A stretch of DNA of 64,000 nt from positions 36,084,352 through 36,148,351 of the forward strand of contig CM066728.1 of the NCBI GenBank assembly GCA_033961575.1, in the 5' to 3' direction. The notes beneath the pieces are model-generated. The model saw only the letters and a program-made list of their open reading frames with translations. It made no database searches and was not told the origin of the DNA. The position numbers were made by a program, and so were the translations under genes. Below are positions 11,579-25,440 of the stretch, piece by piece (the first letter of the stretch is position 1; each line of letters begins with the position of its first letter). This stretch comes from Aselliscus stoliczkanus (taxonomy: Eukaryota; Chordata; Mammalia; Chiroptera; Hipposideridae).

Positions 11579-12863
11579 CACAGCAAAGGAAACCATCAAC
11601 AAAACAAATGGACATTCTACTGAATGGGAGAAGATATTCACCAATGATAACATCTGATAAGGGGTTAATATCCAAAGTTTTGAGAAACTCATACAACTCA
11701 ACACCAAAAAACAAACAATGCAATTAAAAAATGGGCAGAGGATGTGAAGAGACATTTCTCCAAAGAGGACATAGAAGTGGCCAACAGGCATATGAAAAGA
11801 TGGTCAATGTCACTGAACACCAGAAAAATGCAAACTAACACCTCACACCTTCAGAATGGCTATCATCAGTAAATCAACAAACAAGTGTTGGTGAGGATGT
11901 GGAGAAAAGGGAACTCTCATGCACTGTAGGTAGGACTGCAAATTGGTGCAGACACTATGGAAATCAGTTTGGAGGTTCCTCAAAAAATTAAAAATAGAAC
12001 TAACTTATGACTCAGCATCTCCACTTCTAGGTATTTATCCAAAGAAATCCAAAACAGTAATTCAAAAAATATATATGCACCCCTATGTTTATGGCAGCAC
12101 AATAGCCAAGATATGGAAACAACCGAAATGCCCATCAATAGATGATTGGATAAAGGAATTGTGATACATTTATACAATGGAGTGTTACTCTACAAAAAAA
12201 AAAGAATGAAATCTTACCATTTGCAACAACATGGATGGACCTGGAGGGTATTATGCTAAGTGAAATAAGTCAGATGGAGAAAGACAAATACCACATGATC
12301 TCACTTATAGTGGAATATAACGACCAGAATAAACGAGCAAACAAAACAACAATAGACTCATAGATACAGAGAAAATAACTGATGATTGCTAGATGGGAGG
12401 GGTTTGGGGGATAGATGAGAAAGTGAAGGGATTAGAAAGTACAAATTGGTAGTCATAAAATACAGGGATGTAAAATACAGTTTGGGGAATATAATCAATA
12501 ATGTGATGACTATGTAGGGTATCAGGTGAGTACTAGACTTATCAGGGGGATCATTTCATAGATTATATAAATGCCTAACCACTATGCTATACTCCTAAAA
12601 CTAATGTAAAATAATGTTGAATGTCAAATATAAATATATATAATAATTATATAGTCATGGGATGTAAAGCACAGCACAGGGAATAATATCAATGGTATTG
12701 TAATAGCTATGTATGGTGTCAGAGGGGTAGTAGACTTGGGGGATTATCATTTTGTGAGGGCCGTAAATGTCTAATTGTTATGTTGTTTTGTTCACCTGAA
12801 ACTAATAATTAAATTATATGAAAAAATAAACAAATGAAATTCCTTGTGAGAGAAAAAAAAAGG
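11579..12863 (+). mobile_element. L1, 5'-truncated insertion with target duplication
   Basis: Runs from the C-terminal end of L1 ORF2 (gggaagatattcaccaatg-like phrases at 11630) through a 3' UTR to poly(A) at about 12851-12861. Identical 13-base duplications aaaggaacaggct flank it at 11566-11578 and 12864-12876. ORF2 is broken by stops. Confidence 0.92.
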
Positions 12864-12876
12864 AAAGGAACAGGCT

Positions 12877-15800
12877 AAGAATGATTACATTGTAGAATAC
12901 AAAAGACTAGGCCAAGTGTGTGGTATTCTGGGCTAGCGTGGCAGAATGGGGAGTTTGTCCTCAACACATGGGCAATAGAGGCACTGGAAAGGGGACCAGA
13001 GAAGACAAGCAGTTACAGATACACCCAAGCCATGAGGAGGACCCGCTCACAATGCTCTCTGTTTTCCCTCAGTCTCTTCCTCTTCCTGCTTCTCTGTGAT
13101 CCCTTCATCTCATCACTGTAGATACTTCTTGTAGAATAAATGGTCAAGGAGGTTACAGCTAAGGAGGTCAGGTAGGAAATGGTTTAAAGCCACTGCCACT
13201 CATTCCTGTAATAGTGCAAGCCCTTGGCTTGGGAGCAGATTAAAACCTTAAACTTGGGAAACTTCTGGAACCCAAGCTACGTTTTACAGGATACTAGCTA
13301 CAATCGATAGTTCAGTTTTCCACAGCCAGCAACTTTCTGGTCACTGTAAAAGTGCCAAACAGTATGGGTTTTCAAAGAGGCAGTTTGGTGGTAGTAACTA
13401 CCAAACTTCCTTTTTGAAGGAAGGAGCAGGAAGAGATATATTTCTCAACTGCTATAAGTTTAATGAGAAAAAGACAGAGTATGCTATATTCTGTGTTATT
13501 TACATTTGTTTTCTTCAGAATTCATTGGTAGTATTGGTTGTTTCTGGAAAGTGATGTGACATGCTTTCTCTCCTTTCTCCTTAAAATATGTCATTTCCCT
13601 TTCTGTCACTTCTCCCTTAACGGAAAGGAAAATTTATAGATGTGTTTATTTTTAAAAGTAAACTTTTTTTTTTTCCTGAATGGAGCATATTTTAATGTAG
13701 ATGTCATTGAGATGGCTTTTAATTCAATATAAACCACTGGAAAACATGCTGAAAGCTTCCCTAGAATCTTCTTTCTAATATTAGGTCATTTAACATTTTT
13801 AGATGAGAGAATGAAAGAGATGGAACCAACTCTGTTTACCATCACTTGGTTGGAATGTCCTTTCCATCCTTAATTTTCACAGGGTGTTGCTACTGAGAGA
13901 TGAGGTGCTGAAAAGACTGACTAATCAGCAATCAGCACTTTGCCCACACATCCTGGACTAGGCCTAAGATTGACTTACTTCTTACTGAATGAGCACTGGA
14001 CTCCAGGAATCAGCAGAGGGTACTCTGACCCAGCCTTGGTATGGTGATGCTATCGCAGGTATATGCATGTGTCCAAACTCATCAAGATATATACATTATA
14101 TGTGTGCATTTTTTGTATATCAATTATAATCTCAAAAGAGTTTTTTTAAAGTACTTATCTGAGTAGCTACTATGCTAATACTGACTTAATCAGCAGAGTG
14201 AGGAACTGAATGGGGTACAGTAAGAGCAATGAGATCACCTGGTACCATGTGTTAAATTGGAGAAAGCCTAGAATTTAGGTTGCTGTTAAAAAGCAAATTT
14301 ACACAGAACAGCAGGATCAGAGCTTGCCACAGATGTCACCTTTTTTCTTTAAATCTTACCTTCCAGATTCTTTTCTATGAGTCACATTGCTATCAATTCC
14401 AGAAATGTGGTGTTCATCACTCATAGAAGAATTGTGTATCCCTCTAGAAGTGTTGTGCATCACTCATAGCTACTCAGAGATGGTGAGCTAAGCCTGCAAG
14501 GTAGAAAAAAATTGCACTATTTGGGCCATTTTTCATTCCTTTAAATCAATGCACTTTCATTTCATACTAAAGTATTTTACTGTTGTTAAATTATACACCA
14601 AATTTCCTTCATTTGAATCACATTTAACCCATAACTCAATAAAAACAATCTCTAGTAGACAATGAATGGTGTAGGAGTTTTTGTTTGTTTTCTGGTATTA
14701 TAAACCAAAAGACAGTGCCCATTGCCAATGTAACAGCAATGTCTGCCATTCCTTCCCTTAACAGCATCCCAATTTCATATTTCAATAGTGCTCATTACTC
14801 TCTTTCCCCAGCCATGGGGGATAAATCATATTTGGTCTAAGTTAATCATCTCTCTTTATCAGTGATTGACCAAATGGTGGTCACGTGAACCAGTTCTACC
14901 CAGTAAGACTTAGGGAGCAGTCTATTGAGGATCTTTCCAGTTAAAAGAACAAAGCCTCAGATGGAGAAACAATTTTGTCTCTCTTCCTTCTTCCCTGCTT
15001 GGGAAGGTTTGATAAGGCCTGATGTCTACAGTTATTCACAGCCATCTTAACACCACAACATGACAGAAATGAAGAACTCTGTCCCTGTCATAAAAATGAA
15101 GTAAGGAAAGTAGAGGGGACAATCTCATATCCTTTACAGCACCATTTAATAAGTGACCCAATGTGAACAACTGCTTACCACTAGACTTTCTAATGTATAG
15201 GAAAAATAAGTCCTGGCCATTTGTTGAAATCATGATTAGTTGGGATTTTCTGTTACTTAATCCCAAAATAATTTTTAACTGATAGGTTATTGACTCTATC
15301 AGGTAAGAGGGAAGCGGGTGAGTGTGTTTTTATTTGTATGAAACATGGTATTCTATTATTACTGCTGCTGTTATTTTGCTGGGGAGTTTAAGTACAGAAG
15401 AAGGGTATGTGTTAGACAGTCAAAGGGAGGACAATGGGGATGTCCATCTTACTTTTTCACTCCAAATACTTTGTGAACACTCTTTCTATGTTTGGAGAAT
15501 TTCCCACTCAAAGGACCAGAATCATAGAACCCCAGAACCTCACTTTCTAGGCCTCCCTCATGACTTGGGTTCAGGAACGAGCCTTTGATTGTTCCAACTG
15601 GATGCAACCACATGACAATATGACTGCAAGGCATTGCTGTGGAGGAGGTACTGCGCAGAATCTGTTCCAGTGAAGGTGGTGGCCAAGACACCCAGCTGTA
15701 GAAGCACCAAGGACGCCTACCACCAGGGCCAACCAATCTCAGCCATGCAGGTGCCTTGGGATAATCTAGACATGGTTCTCAGCCACACAGGCCACAAAAG

Positions 15801-16134
15801 ATTTGGAAAGATCTCTAATATTCTTCAATAAATTTATTTTCTGCTGAAAATAACTGAAACTGCTTCTAAACACCTCAACCGATACATTTCATGATATTAA
15901 CACTTTAAACATTCTTAAATTATTACTTCATGGTCTTAGCCCAAAGTTTACAGTCAGGTCCTAACTGAATTCAGTAGACCACTTGATCCCAACTAAATCT
16001 GAGGTTGAAGGGAATCTCAAAGCCTGAGAGTGGCTCAACTGGCCTTCTCAGAAGATCTGATTCATATTCCCTATTTAGGAACATCAGATTTTATGGTATA
16101 TGCTGGGACCTCTTGTTGCGGTTATGTATTTCTT
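12877..16134. other. Intergenic, no gene seen
   Basis: More than 3 kb without a supported gene. The stretch 14740-15840 has the feel of an old dispersed element but I cannot name it. Short open frames have no domain features. Confidence 0.35.
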
Positions 16135-16390
16135 TAACCAATCAATTAGGGCAATAATTCTCAGCATTTTTGGTGTCAGGTCTCCTTCACTCTTAAAAAT
16201 TATTAAGAACTCCATCAAGCTTTGGTTATATAGATTATACCTACTGATATTGCCTGCAATTGAAGTACTGAGATCAAAGAGACAAATAGCTTCTTAATCT
16301 TATTATGAAAATGGTTTTTCACAATATCTTTCAGACCTCTGAAAGGATTTCAGGGACCCCCCCCACCCAGAGAACATTGGATCGCTCTAT
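16135..16390. mobile_element. hAT-like DNA transposon relic (tentative)
   Basis: Phrases such as TTCTCAGCATTTTTGGTGTC, CTTCACTCTTAAAAATTATT and TCTGAAAGGATTTCAGGGAC recall an old hAT-family dispersed repeat. Family not assigned. Confidence 0.35.
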
Positions 16391-17449
16391 GAAAACCATG
16401 AAATTAGGTATTTATTGAACAGTTATATGCCCAACATTTAAATGGACTCTATAGTAAATTTGGTAGATCAGTTGAGGGTGACAGCACAAGCAGAGGCAGA
16501 GTCATGGGAATATGACTGCCTTATTGGCAGAAGAGGAAATCAACCAGGCTGAGCCCTTTGAAGACGGGAAAACAATGAGAGACAGGACACTTGCCGGTAT
16601 GATCTAAATTTACCCTATATGCCTCTGGGCAATGCTATTTGTTCAGAGGTTTTGCTACATAAGAACTATAAGGACAAAAAAGAAAAGGTCTTTCAAAAAA
16701 AACAATAAAACTTTTTTAAGGGTTAGTATTTTATTTTTTTATTGGTTTCAAGTGATACAAGGTGTGGTATATTTGTTAAGTGACTGTCATTTCCCAGCAG
16801 GAAGGGGAATGGTAATTTCCTTCTTTGGGCTCTAGTAAAGGGAAAAGAGATAAGCTAAGGTGAGACTATATATCTCTTTGCCATTTAGTTCATGTGGAAT
16901 CAAGTGGATTGTTTATGTTTATTGTTAAAGGAGAGTGAAACTCTCCACCCTAATGTTCCTCAGGCTCTCTGGGAAACCTCAGGCACATACCACACCATTT
17001 AGGTGAGGATCTCTTCTGCCAAGAACTGTCCTTCCCACCACTTCCTGGAGGAGCTCCAGGCTCAGTCAAGTGCCAGGTGACTCATGGCCACTTCCATGGG
17101 TCCTCTCAGCTCAGGTCAGCATAGTGCAGAGAGGAAACAAGACCTCAAGACCATCTGCTCCTCTCAAAGAGCAAATGCTAGTGACTCATATCCAAGAATG
17201 TGTCATCAGGGGTACCTGGAGATTTCTCAGAGGGTTCAGTGATTCGTACAATAAACACAGTTGTGGCTTCCAGGGATTGTCTTCCAAGGGGAGGCGAAAT
17301 TCTGGCCAGCCACACAGAATAAATGTACATAATAGGATGTATGTACATATGGATGAGGAGATACATATAAATAAATTTTATTAAAAAGAACTAATAAAAA
17401 AAGTGGAAAATAAAGTAAAATAGGGTAAAAACAGCTAAATATAGAAAGT
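16391..17449. other. Intergenic, nothing recognised
   Basis: No supported gene or named repeat. Confidence 0.35.
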
Positions 17450-17456
17450 ACTGGAG

Positions 17457-17895
17457 GGCAGGCCAAGTGGCACATTCGTTAAGAGCTGTTTTGGGGATGC
17501 CAGCGACCCAGTTCAGATCCCACACATGAGGGCCAGTGACACGGCCCTCTACAGCTAACAACAGCTCCACCTGGAGCTGGGCTGTGTGAGCCCTGGCAAC
17601 GGTGTAGGCTGCAGCCCCTGCTGCAGTGGGCTGCCATAGGCTACAGTGAGTGGCTGGCAGCCAGCGTGAGCAGCTGACAGCCAGTGTGAGGGGTCAATAG
17701 CTGCGGTGAGCGACATCCAGAGGCCAGCGACCGATCTGCCTCACCCGGGAAGAGGGCAATGATGATACCAACATGGGCCAGTGAAGCAACGTCCTCCGCA
17801 TCTAGACTGAAGAACAAAAAGACAGCAACTTGTCTGTTCCTCTCCCCCAATTCCCCAATAAAATCTTAAAAAACAACAACAAAAAAAAACAACGC
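17457..17895 (+). mobile_element. tRNA-derived SINE, family A long form
   Basis: Plus-strand copy: head AGGCCAAGTGGCACATTCGT, B box GTTCAGATCC, GC-rich middle with repeated GGCAGCCAGCGTGAGC-like units, tail CCAATTCCCCAATAAAATCT and A-rich end. Flanked by actggag at 17450-17456 and 17896-17902. Confidence 0.92.
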
Positions 17896-17899
17896 ACTG

Positions 17900-17901
<2 letters not shown>

Positions 17902-17939
<38 letters not shown>
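17902..17939 (+). repeat. (GT)n microsatellite
   Basis: Nineteen uninterrupted GT units directly after the SINE tail. Confidence 0.97.
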
Positions 17940-17941
<2 letters not shown>

Positions 17942-20784
17942 CCATAACCAGCTTCAACTGTTGTTAATATTTTATCCTATTTTGTCTAAATGTAAAAAGA
18001 AAAGAAAAGAAAATGCCACAAAATAATGTAGAAAAGTTAGTTTCCTTTGTACCCAGTTCATGGACCACTGACTTCCACACATCCCCAGAGGTAACAACTA
18101 GCATGCATTTAGCCTGCTGGACTTTCCACTGCCTTTTTCATCTCCCTTTGCTTTCTGAATTCTGTCTCTCTCTGCAGCACCACTCCCACCCTGTCCCCAG
18201 CCACCCACCTCTCTTTCAGGATCCATGGCAGTTATCCTCTTCTCCCTGAAGCCTTCCCTGACTCCACAGAGCAGATGCTGTGTTGCCTCTCCTGTATGGT
18301 TCATCTCCAGAGTTCGGGGTTAGGCATCTTGTCTCTTTTGTGTTGATATCTTCAACAATTTGTTGAATCCCACAAATTGAGCACTGAAAAAAGGGCATGG
18401 GGTGGGCTGAGAAAAGCACATGGGTCCCCACAAGCATCCACTATTTCCTCACCAGTTACAGTCCTGGTTTGTGCGGTGCCCTTCACCTCACCTCCTTGAC
18501 AACACAGAAACAGACATGAACAACTCATCCTGTCCCCTGCCTCCACTTTCCCATTGGGTTTGACTGTGTTCAGTGTGTCAATAGCTAACACTGGCACCAG
18601 CCCCCTGAGGAGTGACCCTCAGCTGTGAGCCATGTCTAACAAGCAGAGCAAGGCTGATTCCTCACCTTGGCTTCCCCAAATCTGGCTATCTAGCACCAAC
18701 ACATTTTGTCCAGAGAATGGAAGAGGTGGTGTCTTCCGAGAAAAAGAATAGGATTTCTTTTTCTCCTTAATTATTTTATCTCTTTGTATGCATTGCTTTT
18801 CTAAGCTATAATCAAATCCTTTGTTAAAACAAGAATGACAGGCATTTTGTCATATCATACCTTCCATGCAGGTACCTACTAGTACATTTAGATGCAACTT
18901 GAAACCTCTGTCAGCACACATAGACATATGCACATGTGCATACTTCACACTTTGAAACAAGAAAGGAAACCCTTGGCAATCACTCCTTTTGCAAAGTGTG
19001 AAGGCTCAGAAACAATTGCTCTTTCATCTTTGCTCTAAAGGCAAAGAAGCCAAGCAAAGAATGATGCAAAAATTAAGTTCCGCAAAGACTAGAGTCCTTG
19101 TATGTTTTGTTTTCTGAAGTATTTCAAGAGCATAAAACAGCATCAGAGGCAGAGTAGGTGCCTGCTATTTGTTGAGACAATGAGTAAGTCAATGAATGAC
19201 AGAAGGAGTGCAACACTGGGTTGGAGGGGGAGGCTGTCACATTTTGGTATATTAAACTTCTTAGACACTCAATCTACATGGAAAGGTGAGTCCAGGTTGG
19301 GCAACCCACTAACCTGCCATTCATTCTCCCACTGGGCTTGCATAATGTTTACTCTAGAGAGCAGGGTGTGACCAAGAGTGAGGAAACGGGCCAGAGTTAT
19401 GGGACAGAGGCCAGGCTTGGAAAGTTCGGATGAGGGAAAAAGGCCAAAATAAATAAGTTGTAAAGACTGCAATTTAATGAGATAATGGAAATGTTTTAAT
19501 GGTAGCCGAAAAAAAAATGCTGATTTGAGATATCCATTTCTGGCCATAATAGCAAGTAAATGATATTGCTTATATATTCATATAAGTAAATGAAATTATG
19601 TCTAGGATTGATGTCATTCTTTTTTTTTTTTTAGTGAACATTAAATCTACATGTCTGTGGTCCACAAAGATCACTTTTTAAGAAATGGAGATGATAAACT
19701 AAGTATTGAATATTTTATATATCTCTTTAGAGACATTTAGAATTCCATTGGAATTGAAAATTAGCATAATTGGAGTTGGAAATTCATCATATGGTAGTAC
19801 AGGCACAGAGAAAATCCCTATTTTACTTTATAAAACTGATTAAATTTCATCATAAGTCTTCGTACTACTGGATTTGGGGAAGAGGGCTACAAAATTACCA
19901 AATAAAAAGTTTCTCTATCTCTTTCACATTAACTTAGGTTCTTTTGAATAAATGCTTAGTGAAAATTTATGTTCAAATTTTCTAAGGCTGTTTCTTTCCT
20001 CTCGGCGGTTCAATCCACTCCCTTCTCCTTTCCAAGACATCATGTGGGTAAAGGGAAAGCCTTCTGTGTTGCCAGATTTTTTCCTTTCCTCCACCCACCA
20101 GCATCGTCCCACTTAGCCTGTACCTTAAGTCTAAGCCAGCCTTCCAGCTGGGCCTTGGGCTAGGGTAGTGCTGTCACTCTGCTGTGAGTCACCGCTCACT
20201 CTGCCACAATGGCTCTATAGCCAGCCTCTTAGCACTATATTCTCAGCTGTCTCTGTCGTTCCCCTCAGGAAGCAGGTAGAAACTTCCAGAGCTCTCTCTA
20301 AATATCCAGTCCTGGAAAACTATGTGAGCTGTCACAGGCCTCTCCCTCTGCCTAAATATGTCACCATAAAATCACCCCTCCACTATGCTACAAAGTTTAA
20401 ATAGGCTCATTGAGATTTTTTTATTTTTAAGATAATCACTTTCTAATTGGTTTAAGGGGCAAATAGGTAAATTCAGAGCTACTGAAAATTGAATTGCTTC
20501 AAGATTTGATCATTTATATTCTCAGCACAAAAAAGGTTCTGGAACTGAGTAAGTCCTCAATAAGTATCTGATGAATCAGGGAATGAGATCTTGACTGAAC
20601 ATTTAGCCAATAATGAGAGCAAAAAGGGAAGATGGAGAAACTGATTCCCAAGGAACCCGTGGATCCAGCAGTAGGTAAATCCAATTTTCATCTCTGGACC
20701 TTTGCAGACACTCATGTATTTGACTTGAACTTCTGTCGCTTGCAACCAAGTGATTAATAAAAAGACATAACCATAATATAACTT
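17940..20784. other. Intergenic, no gene seen
   Basis: Nothing I can name over 2.8 kb. Open frames at 18013-18249, 19102-19371 and 19969-20404 have no recognisable domain or splice context. Confidence 0.35.
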
Positions 20785-23698
20785 ACACTAGTAAATTTGA
20801 AAATCTAGATTTAAGTTACAATTTGTAAGGAAAATATAATTTACCAATAATGGCTTGAGAAGAGATATAAAATCCAATTAGTCTAGTAAACAGAAAAACT
20901 TCAAGAGGCAAAAATCACCATATAATAAAGACTTTATGCAAGACCTTTTTTTTCCCTTTGAGTAAGTTAGTTTTAAAAATATAGATCAAGGAGAGACAAT
21001 TCCATGAAACAGACAAAGATACCAGTTTCATCTTACTTATAAACAGCTCTATCCAAAGAATTGAAAATGATTCAATATTAAGAAATCTTTTAATAAATCT
21101 CACTAAATTACACCAGTAAGATATTGATCTTCTAATACATGATGAAAAAAAACTCTTGATAAAATTCTTTACTTACCTCTAATTTAAAAAGTAGTAAATT
21201 GGTAATAAAATAGAACTTAAGAAAGCGCACCTATCAGAAATTCAGAGCATATCCTTAATGGTGGAACATTAAAAGCATTTCCATTGAAGTCAGTCAAACA
21301 TTTCTGCCAAGCAATGCTAGTATCCAACATTTAGTGCTAGATCATCACTAAAGCAATACTAACAAAACAATTAAATGAAATATAAATATTGGATAGAAAA
21401 TGAAGCCTCAAGCATTCTGGTCAAGACGGCACGTTAGGTAAATGCTATGCTTGCCTTCTCTCATGACCACATCAAAATTACAACTAAACTAAAACAATGA
21501 TCACTGAGAATCACCTGAAATCTTGCTGAGCCGAAGCCCTACAGTTAAAGACACAGAAGAAGCCACCTCAAGACTAGCAGGAGAGGCAGAGACACAGAAC
21601 AGGCTGATTCCACACCCACATGTGACCATTAAAAATAGGGAGGGATGTCTCAGCTGCAGAGGTTCCCCCTCTAAGGAGCAAGGGGTCCCAGCCCCTTCCC
21701 AGTCCCATAATTTCTGGTTGTGAACGTCAGCGGAGATTGTGACTGAGTGAGTCGGAGGGTGGCTCGAGTCCCAGGTACTCCTCTTAAAGACTGCACCGGA
21801 CTGACTCACAGTCGGAATCACTGGCTCTGAGCTCCAGTGCTGCAGCAGTAGCTAGAGAGGCAACAGGGGCTTATGGGAGGGAACTGAGTTGTCTGACTTC
21901 AGGATGAGAACTGGAGGGGCAGCTACTTTCAGGACAGAGGACCTGGCAGAAGCCACTGTTTCTTTGTTAAGCCCTCCCCCTACCCAGTGTGCAGACATAG
22001 GCGGCCACCATATCTGAGTCGCCATCAAGCTGGCTGATGTTGGTTCTCCACGCCCTGGTGATTCTGAGACCCTGACCTGCCCAACTTTTGGGCACACCCC
22101 AGCGGCTTCCAGTGGCTTTTTCATATAAACCACCTGTCTTGGCTCATGTTAGGGTCTCTCAATGGTTGGCAGAACACAGACAAGCAGCATCTGGCTTGAG
22201 CATGTCCTGTACCTTTGATTGAGCAGCCCTAAGCCTGGCACTAATGGCAGCCAGCTTTGTTTCTCAGCTTGGCCTCTCAAGGCACTTACAAGCAGGCCAT
22301 GGGCAGCAGGCCTCTGTGGGTTGCTTTGTGGCTCCTGTTGGGTGTCCCCAGATGGAGTATAGGCTGCAGCTGAACATGACCTGCAGTGGGTCCTTTCCCA
22401 GTTGGCCCTAGGGCTGGTGCACCCAGTCGCCAGCTTCAAAACGAGCTGGAGCATCACCCAGTTGCCTCCACAGATAACATACCAAAGGGGCACACTGGGT
22501 AGGCACCAGAGCCTTGCTGAGGCACATACTGCTCTGTAGGGTCAGTCTCTGCACCACAACCCCTGCACTGTAGTCATGGTCAGTCCTCACAACCAGTTAG
22601 CCCAAGGGTCAATCCCTCCCACTAACATGTAAACAGCAACCAAGGCTCAACCACAAGAGGATGGCACACACAACCCACACAAGGGACATACCTGGAGTGC
22701 ATAGCTCAGGTGATCAGAAAGACTGCACCGCTGAACCCCACAGCACACTTACTACATAAGGCCACTCTACTAAGACCAGGGAGACATAGCAGCCCTATCT
22801 AATACATAGAAACAAACACAGGGAGGCAGCCAAAATGGGGAGACAAAGAAACATGTCCCAAATAAAAGAACAGAACAAAGCTCCAAGAAAAAGATTAAGC
22901 AAAATGGAGACAATCTACCAGATGCAGAGTTCCAAACACTGGTTATAAGGATGCTCAGTGACCTTAGGGAGAACTTCAACAAAGAGATAGGAAGTATGGA
23001 AATGGAGACAGAAAACATGAAAAAGAACGTCAGAAATAAAGAATACAATAATGGATACATTACAGGAAATCAACAGATTAGATGAAAACAGATGATCAAA
23101 TCTGCAATTTAGCAGAAAACACCCAATAGGGACATCAAAAAGAAAAAAGAAACCAAAAAAATGAGGAGGGCTTAATGAGTTTCTGGGACAACATCAAGTA
23201 TACCAACATTCACATTATAGGGGTACCAGAAAGAAAAGAAAGAGAAAGCAAGGAATTGAAAACCTAATTTAAGAAATAATAACGGAAAACTTCCCTAACC
23301 TGGCAAAGGAAATAGACATAGTGTAGGAGAAAGTAGAGCATCCCAAACAAGATGAACCCAAACAGCACCATACCAAGACACATCATAATTAAAATGCCAA
23401 AGGTAAAGACAAAGACAGAATGTAAGAAGCAGCAAGAGGACAGCAGTTAAATTACCTACAAGGGAGCTCCCCTAAGACTGTCAGCTGATTTCTCAACAGA
23501 AACTTTGCAGGCCAGAAGGGCTTGGCACCAAGTGTTCAACATGATGAAAAGCAAGGACCTACAACTAAGATGACTCTACCCAGCAGAGCTATTATTTAGA
23601 CTCGAAAAACAGATAAAGAGCTTCCCAGACCAGAAAAAGCTAAAGGATTTCATCACCACCAAACCAGTATTACAAGGAATCTTAGAGGGAATTCAAGA

Positions 23699-23701
<3 letters not shown>

Positions 23702-23758
<57 letters not shown>
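23702..23758. repeat. (AT)n microsatellite
   Basis: About 28 uninterrupted AT units leading directly into the left arm of the palindrome. Confidence 0.97.
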
Positions 23759-23760
<2 letters not shown>

Positions 23761-24151
23761 TATGTAGTTATTGCCATTTTATTATATATATAAATATATG
23801 TATTTTATATAAATATATTTTATTATATGTTATATATTATATATAAATAAATTATATATTTTTTATTTTATATATAATTTATTTATATATAATATATAAT
23901 TTGTATATAAATTATATGTATTTTATATATATAATTTATTTATATATATTTTATTTATATATTTATTTATATATTTTATTATATATATAATTTATTTATA
24001 TATTTTTTATTTATTTTATTTTTTATATATATTTTATATATATTTATTTTATTATATAATTTATTTATATATATAATTTATATATAATAAAATATATTTA
24101 TATAAAATACATATATTTATATATATAATAAAATGGCAATAACTACATACC
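23759..24151. repeat. Long AT-rich inverted repeat with perfect 70-base arms
   Basis: Bases 23759-23828 are the exact reverse complement of 24082-24151; both arms begin GGTATGTAGTTATTGCCATT when read inward. The 253 bases between are nearly all A and T with further self-complementarity. The right arm continues smoothly into HAL1-like sequence, so the left arm looks like an inverted copy of it. Confidence 0.95.
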
Positions 24152-24839
24152 TATCAACAATTACTTTCAATGTAAATTGAAAATTTGTATTGTTAAGATA
24201 GTTAAGATGGGAGGGCTGAATGGATAAGAAAACAAGACCTTTACATATGCTGCCTACAAGAGACTCACTTCAGATAGAAAGACATGTACAGCCTGAAAGC
24301 AAAGGGATGAAAAAAAGATATTCATGAAAATGGAAACAAGCAAACAAACAAAAAGCTGCGGTAGCAATACTTATACCAGACACAATAGACTTTAAAACAA
24401 AAATTATAACAAGAAAAAAAAAAGGACCTAGTAATCCCACTTATGGGTATTTATCTGAAGAAACCCAAAATGCTACTTCCAGGGGATGTGTTCCTCCATA
24501 CATTCATTGCAGCATTATTTACAATAGTCAAAATATGAAGACAGTTTATGTGTCCCTGAACGGATAAAGGGATAAAGAGAAGGTGACACACATATATACA
24601 ATGGAATATTACTCAGCCATAAAAAAGAATGAAATCTTGCCATCTGCAATAACATGGGTGGACCTAGAGGGTATTGTGCTGAGCGTAGTAAATCAGAGGG
24701 AAAGACGAATGTCATACAATTGCACTTATAAGTGGATTCTAAAGAACAATATAAACAAATGAAACAGAAACAAACTCATAGAGAACATTTTAATGGTTGC
24801 CAGATGGGAGGGGGTTGGGGATGGGTGAAAAGGGGAAGG

Positions 24840-25440
24840 GATTAAGAAGTAGAAATTGGTTGTTACACAGTAATTATGGGGATGTAGGGCATAGTACAAG
24901 GAATAAGTATGTTTGTTGTCAGATAAGTACTAGATCTATCAGGGAGATAGACAGGGTGTTGGGGAGTTGGGACAGGGTGAAAGAGGTGAAAGGATCAAGA
25001 AATATAAATTGGTAGCAACAAAGTAGTCATGGGGATGTAAAGTGTATGGAATATAATCAATACTATGGTAATAACTATGTACACTGCCAGGTGGGTGCTA
25101 CTCAGGGGAATCATTTCCTATGTCATATAAATGTCTAACCACTTTGCCATACACCTGAAATTAATATAAAATTACATTAACTGTCAACTGTAATTGAAAA
25201 ATTTAAAAGGGGTGGAAATAAAGGAGACTAAGAGGTACAAATTTCCAGGTATAAAACAAACAAGTCATGTGTGTAATGTACAGCATAGGGAATATAGTCA
25301 ATAATATTGTGATAGCGTTGTACAGTGTCAGATGGTTGCTGGATTTATGGTGATCATTTCTTTAGCATAGGGATGATAATCAGTAAGGTGGTAATAACAC
25401 TGTATAGTGCCAGGTGGGTACTGCTGAATAACTACGATGT
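24840..25440 (+). repeat. Degenerate tandem units in an L1-type 3' UTR
   Basis: Three diverged copies share the order AAATTGGT...GGGGATGTA...GGAATA...GTCAG...CCTGAAA, starting near 24850, 25005 and 25235. A comparable pair is seen in the L1 at 12440-12800. Confidence 0.7.

Noticed and set aside
14740..15840. A possible processed pseudogene with an AATAAA near 15830
   Set aside because: No protein similarity in any frame and no poly(A) tract or target duplication found.
23702..24151. CRISPR-like or other prokaryotic repeat array
   Set aside because: It is an AT microsatellite plus one inverted repeat, with no regular spacers.
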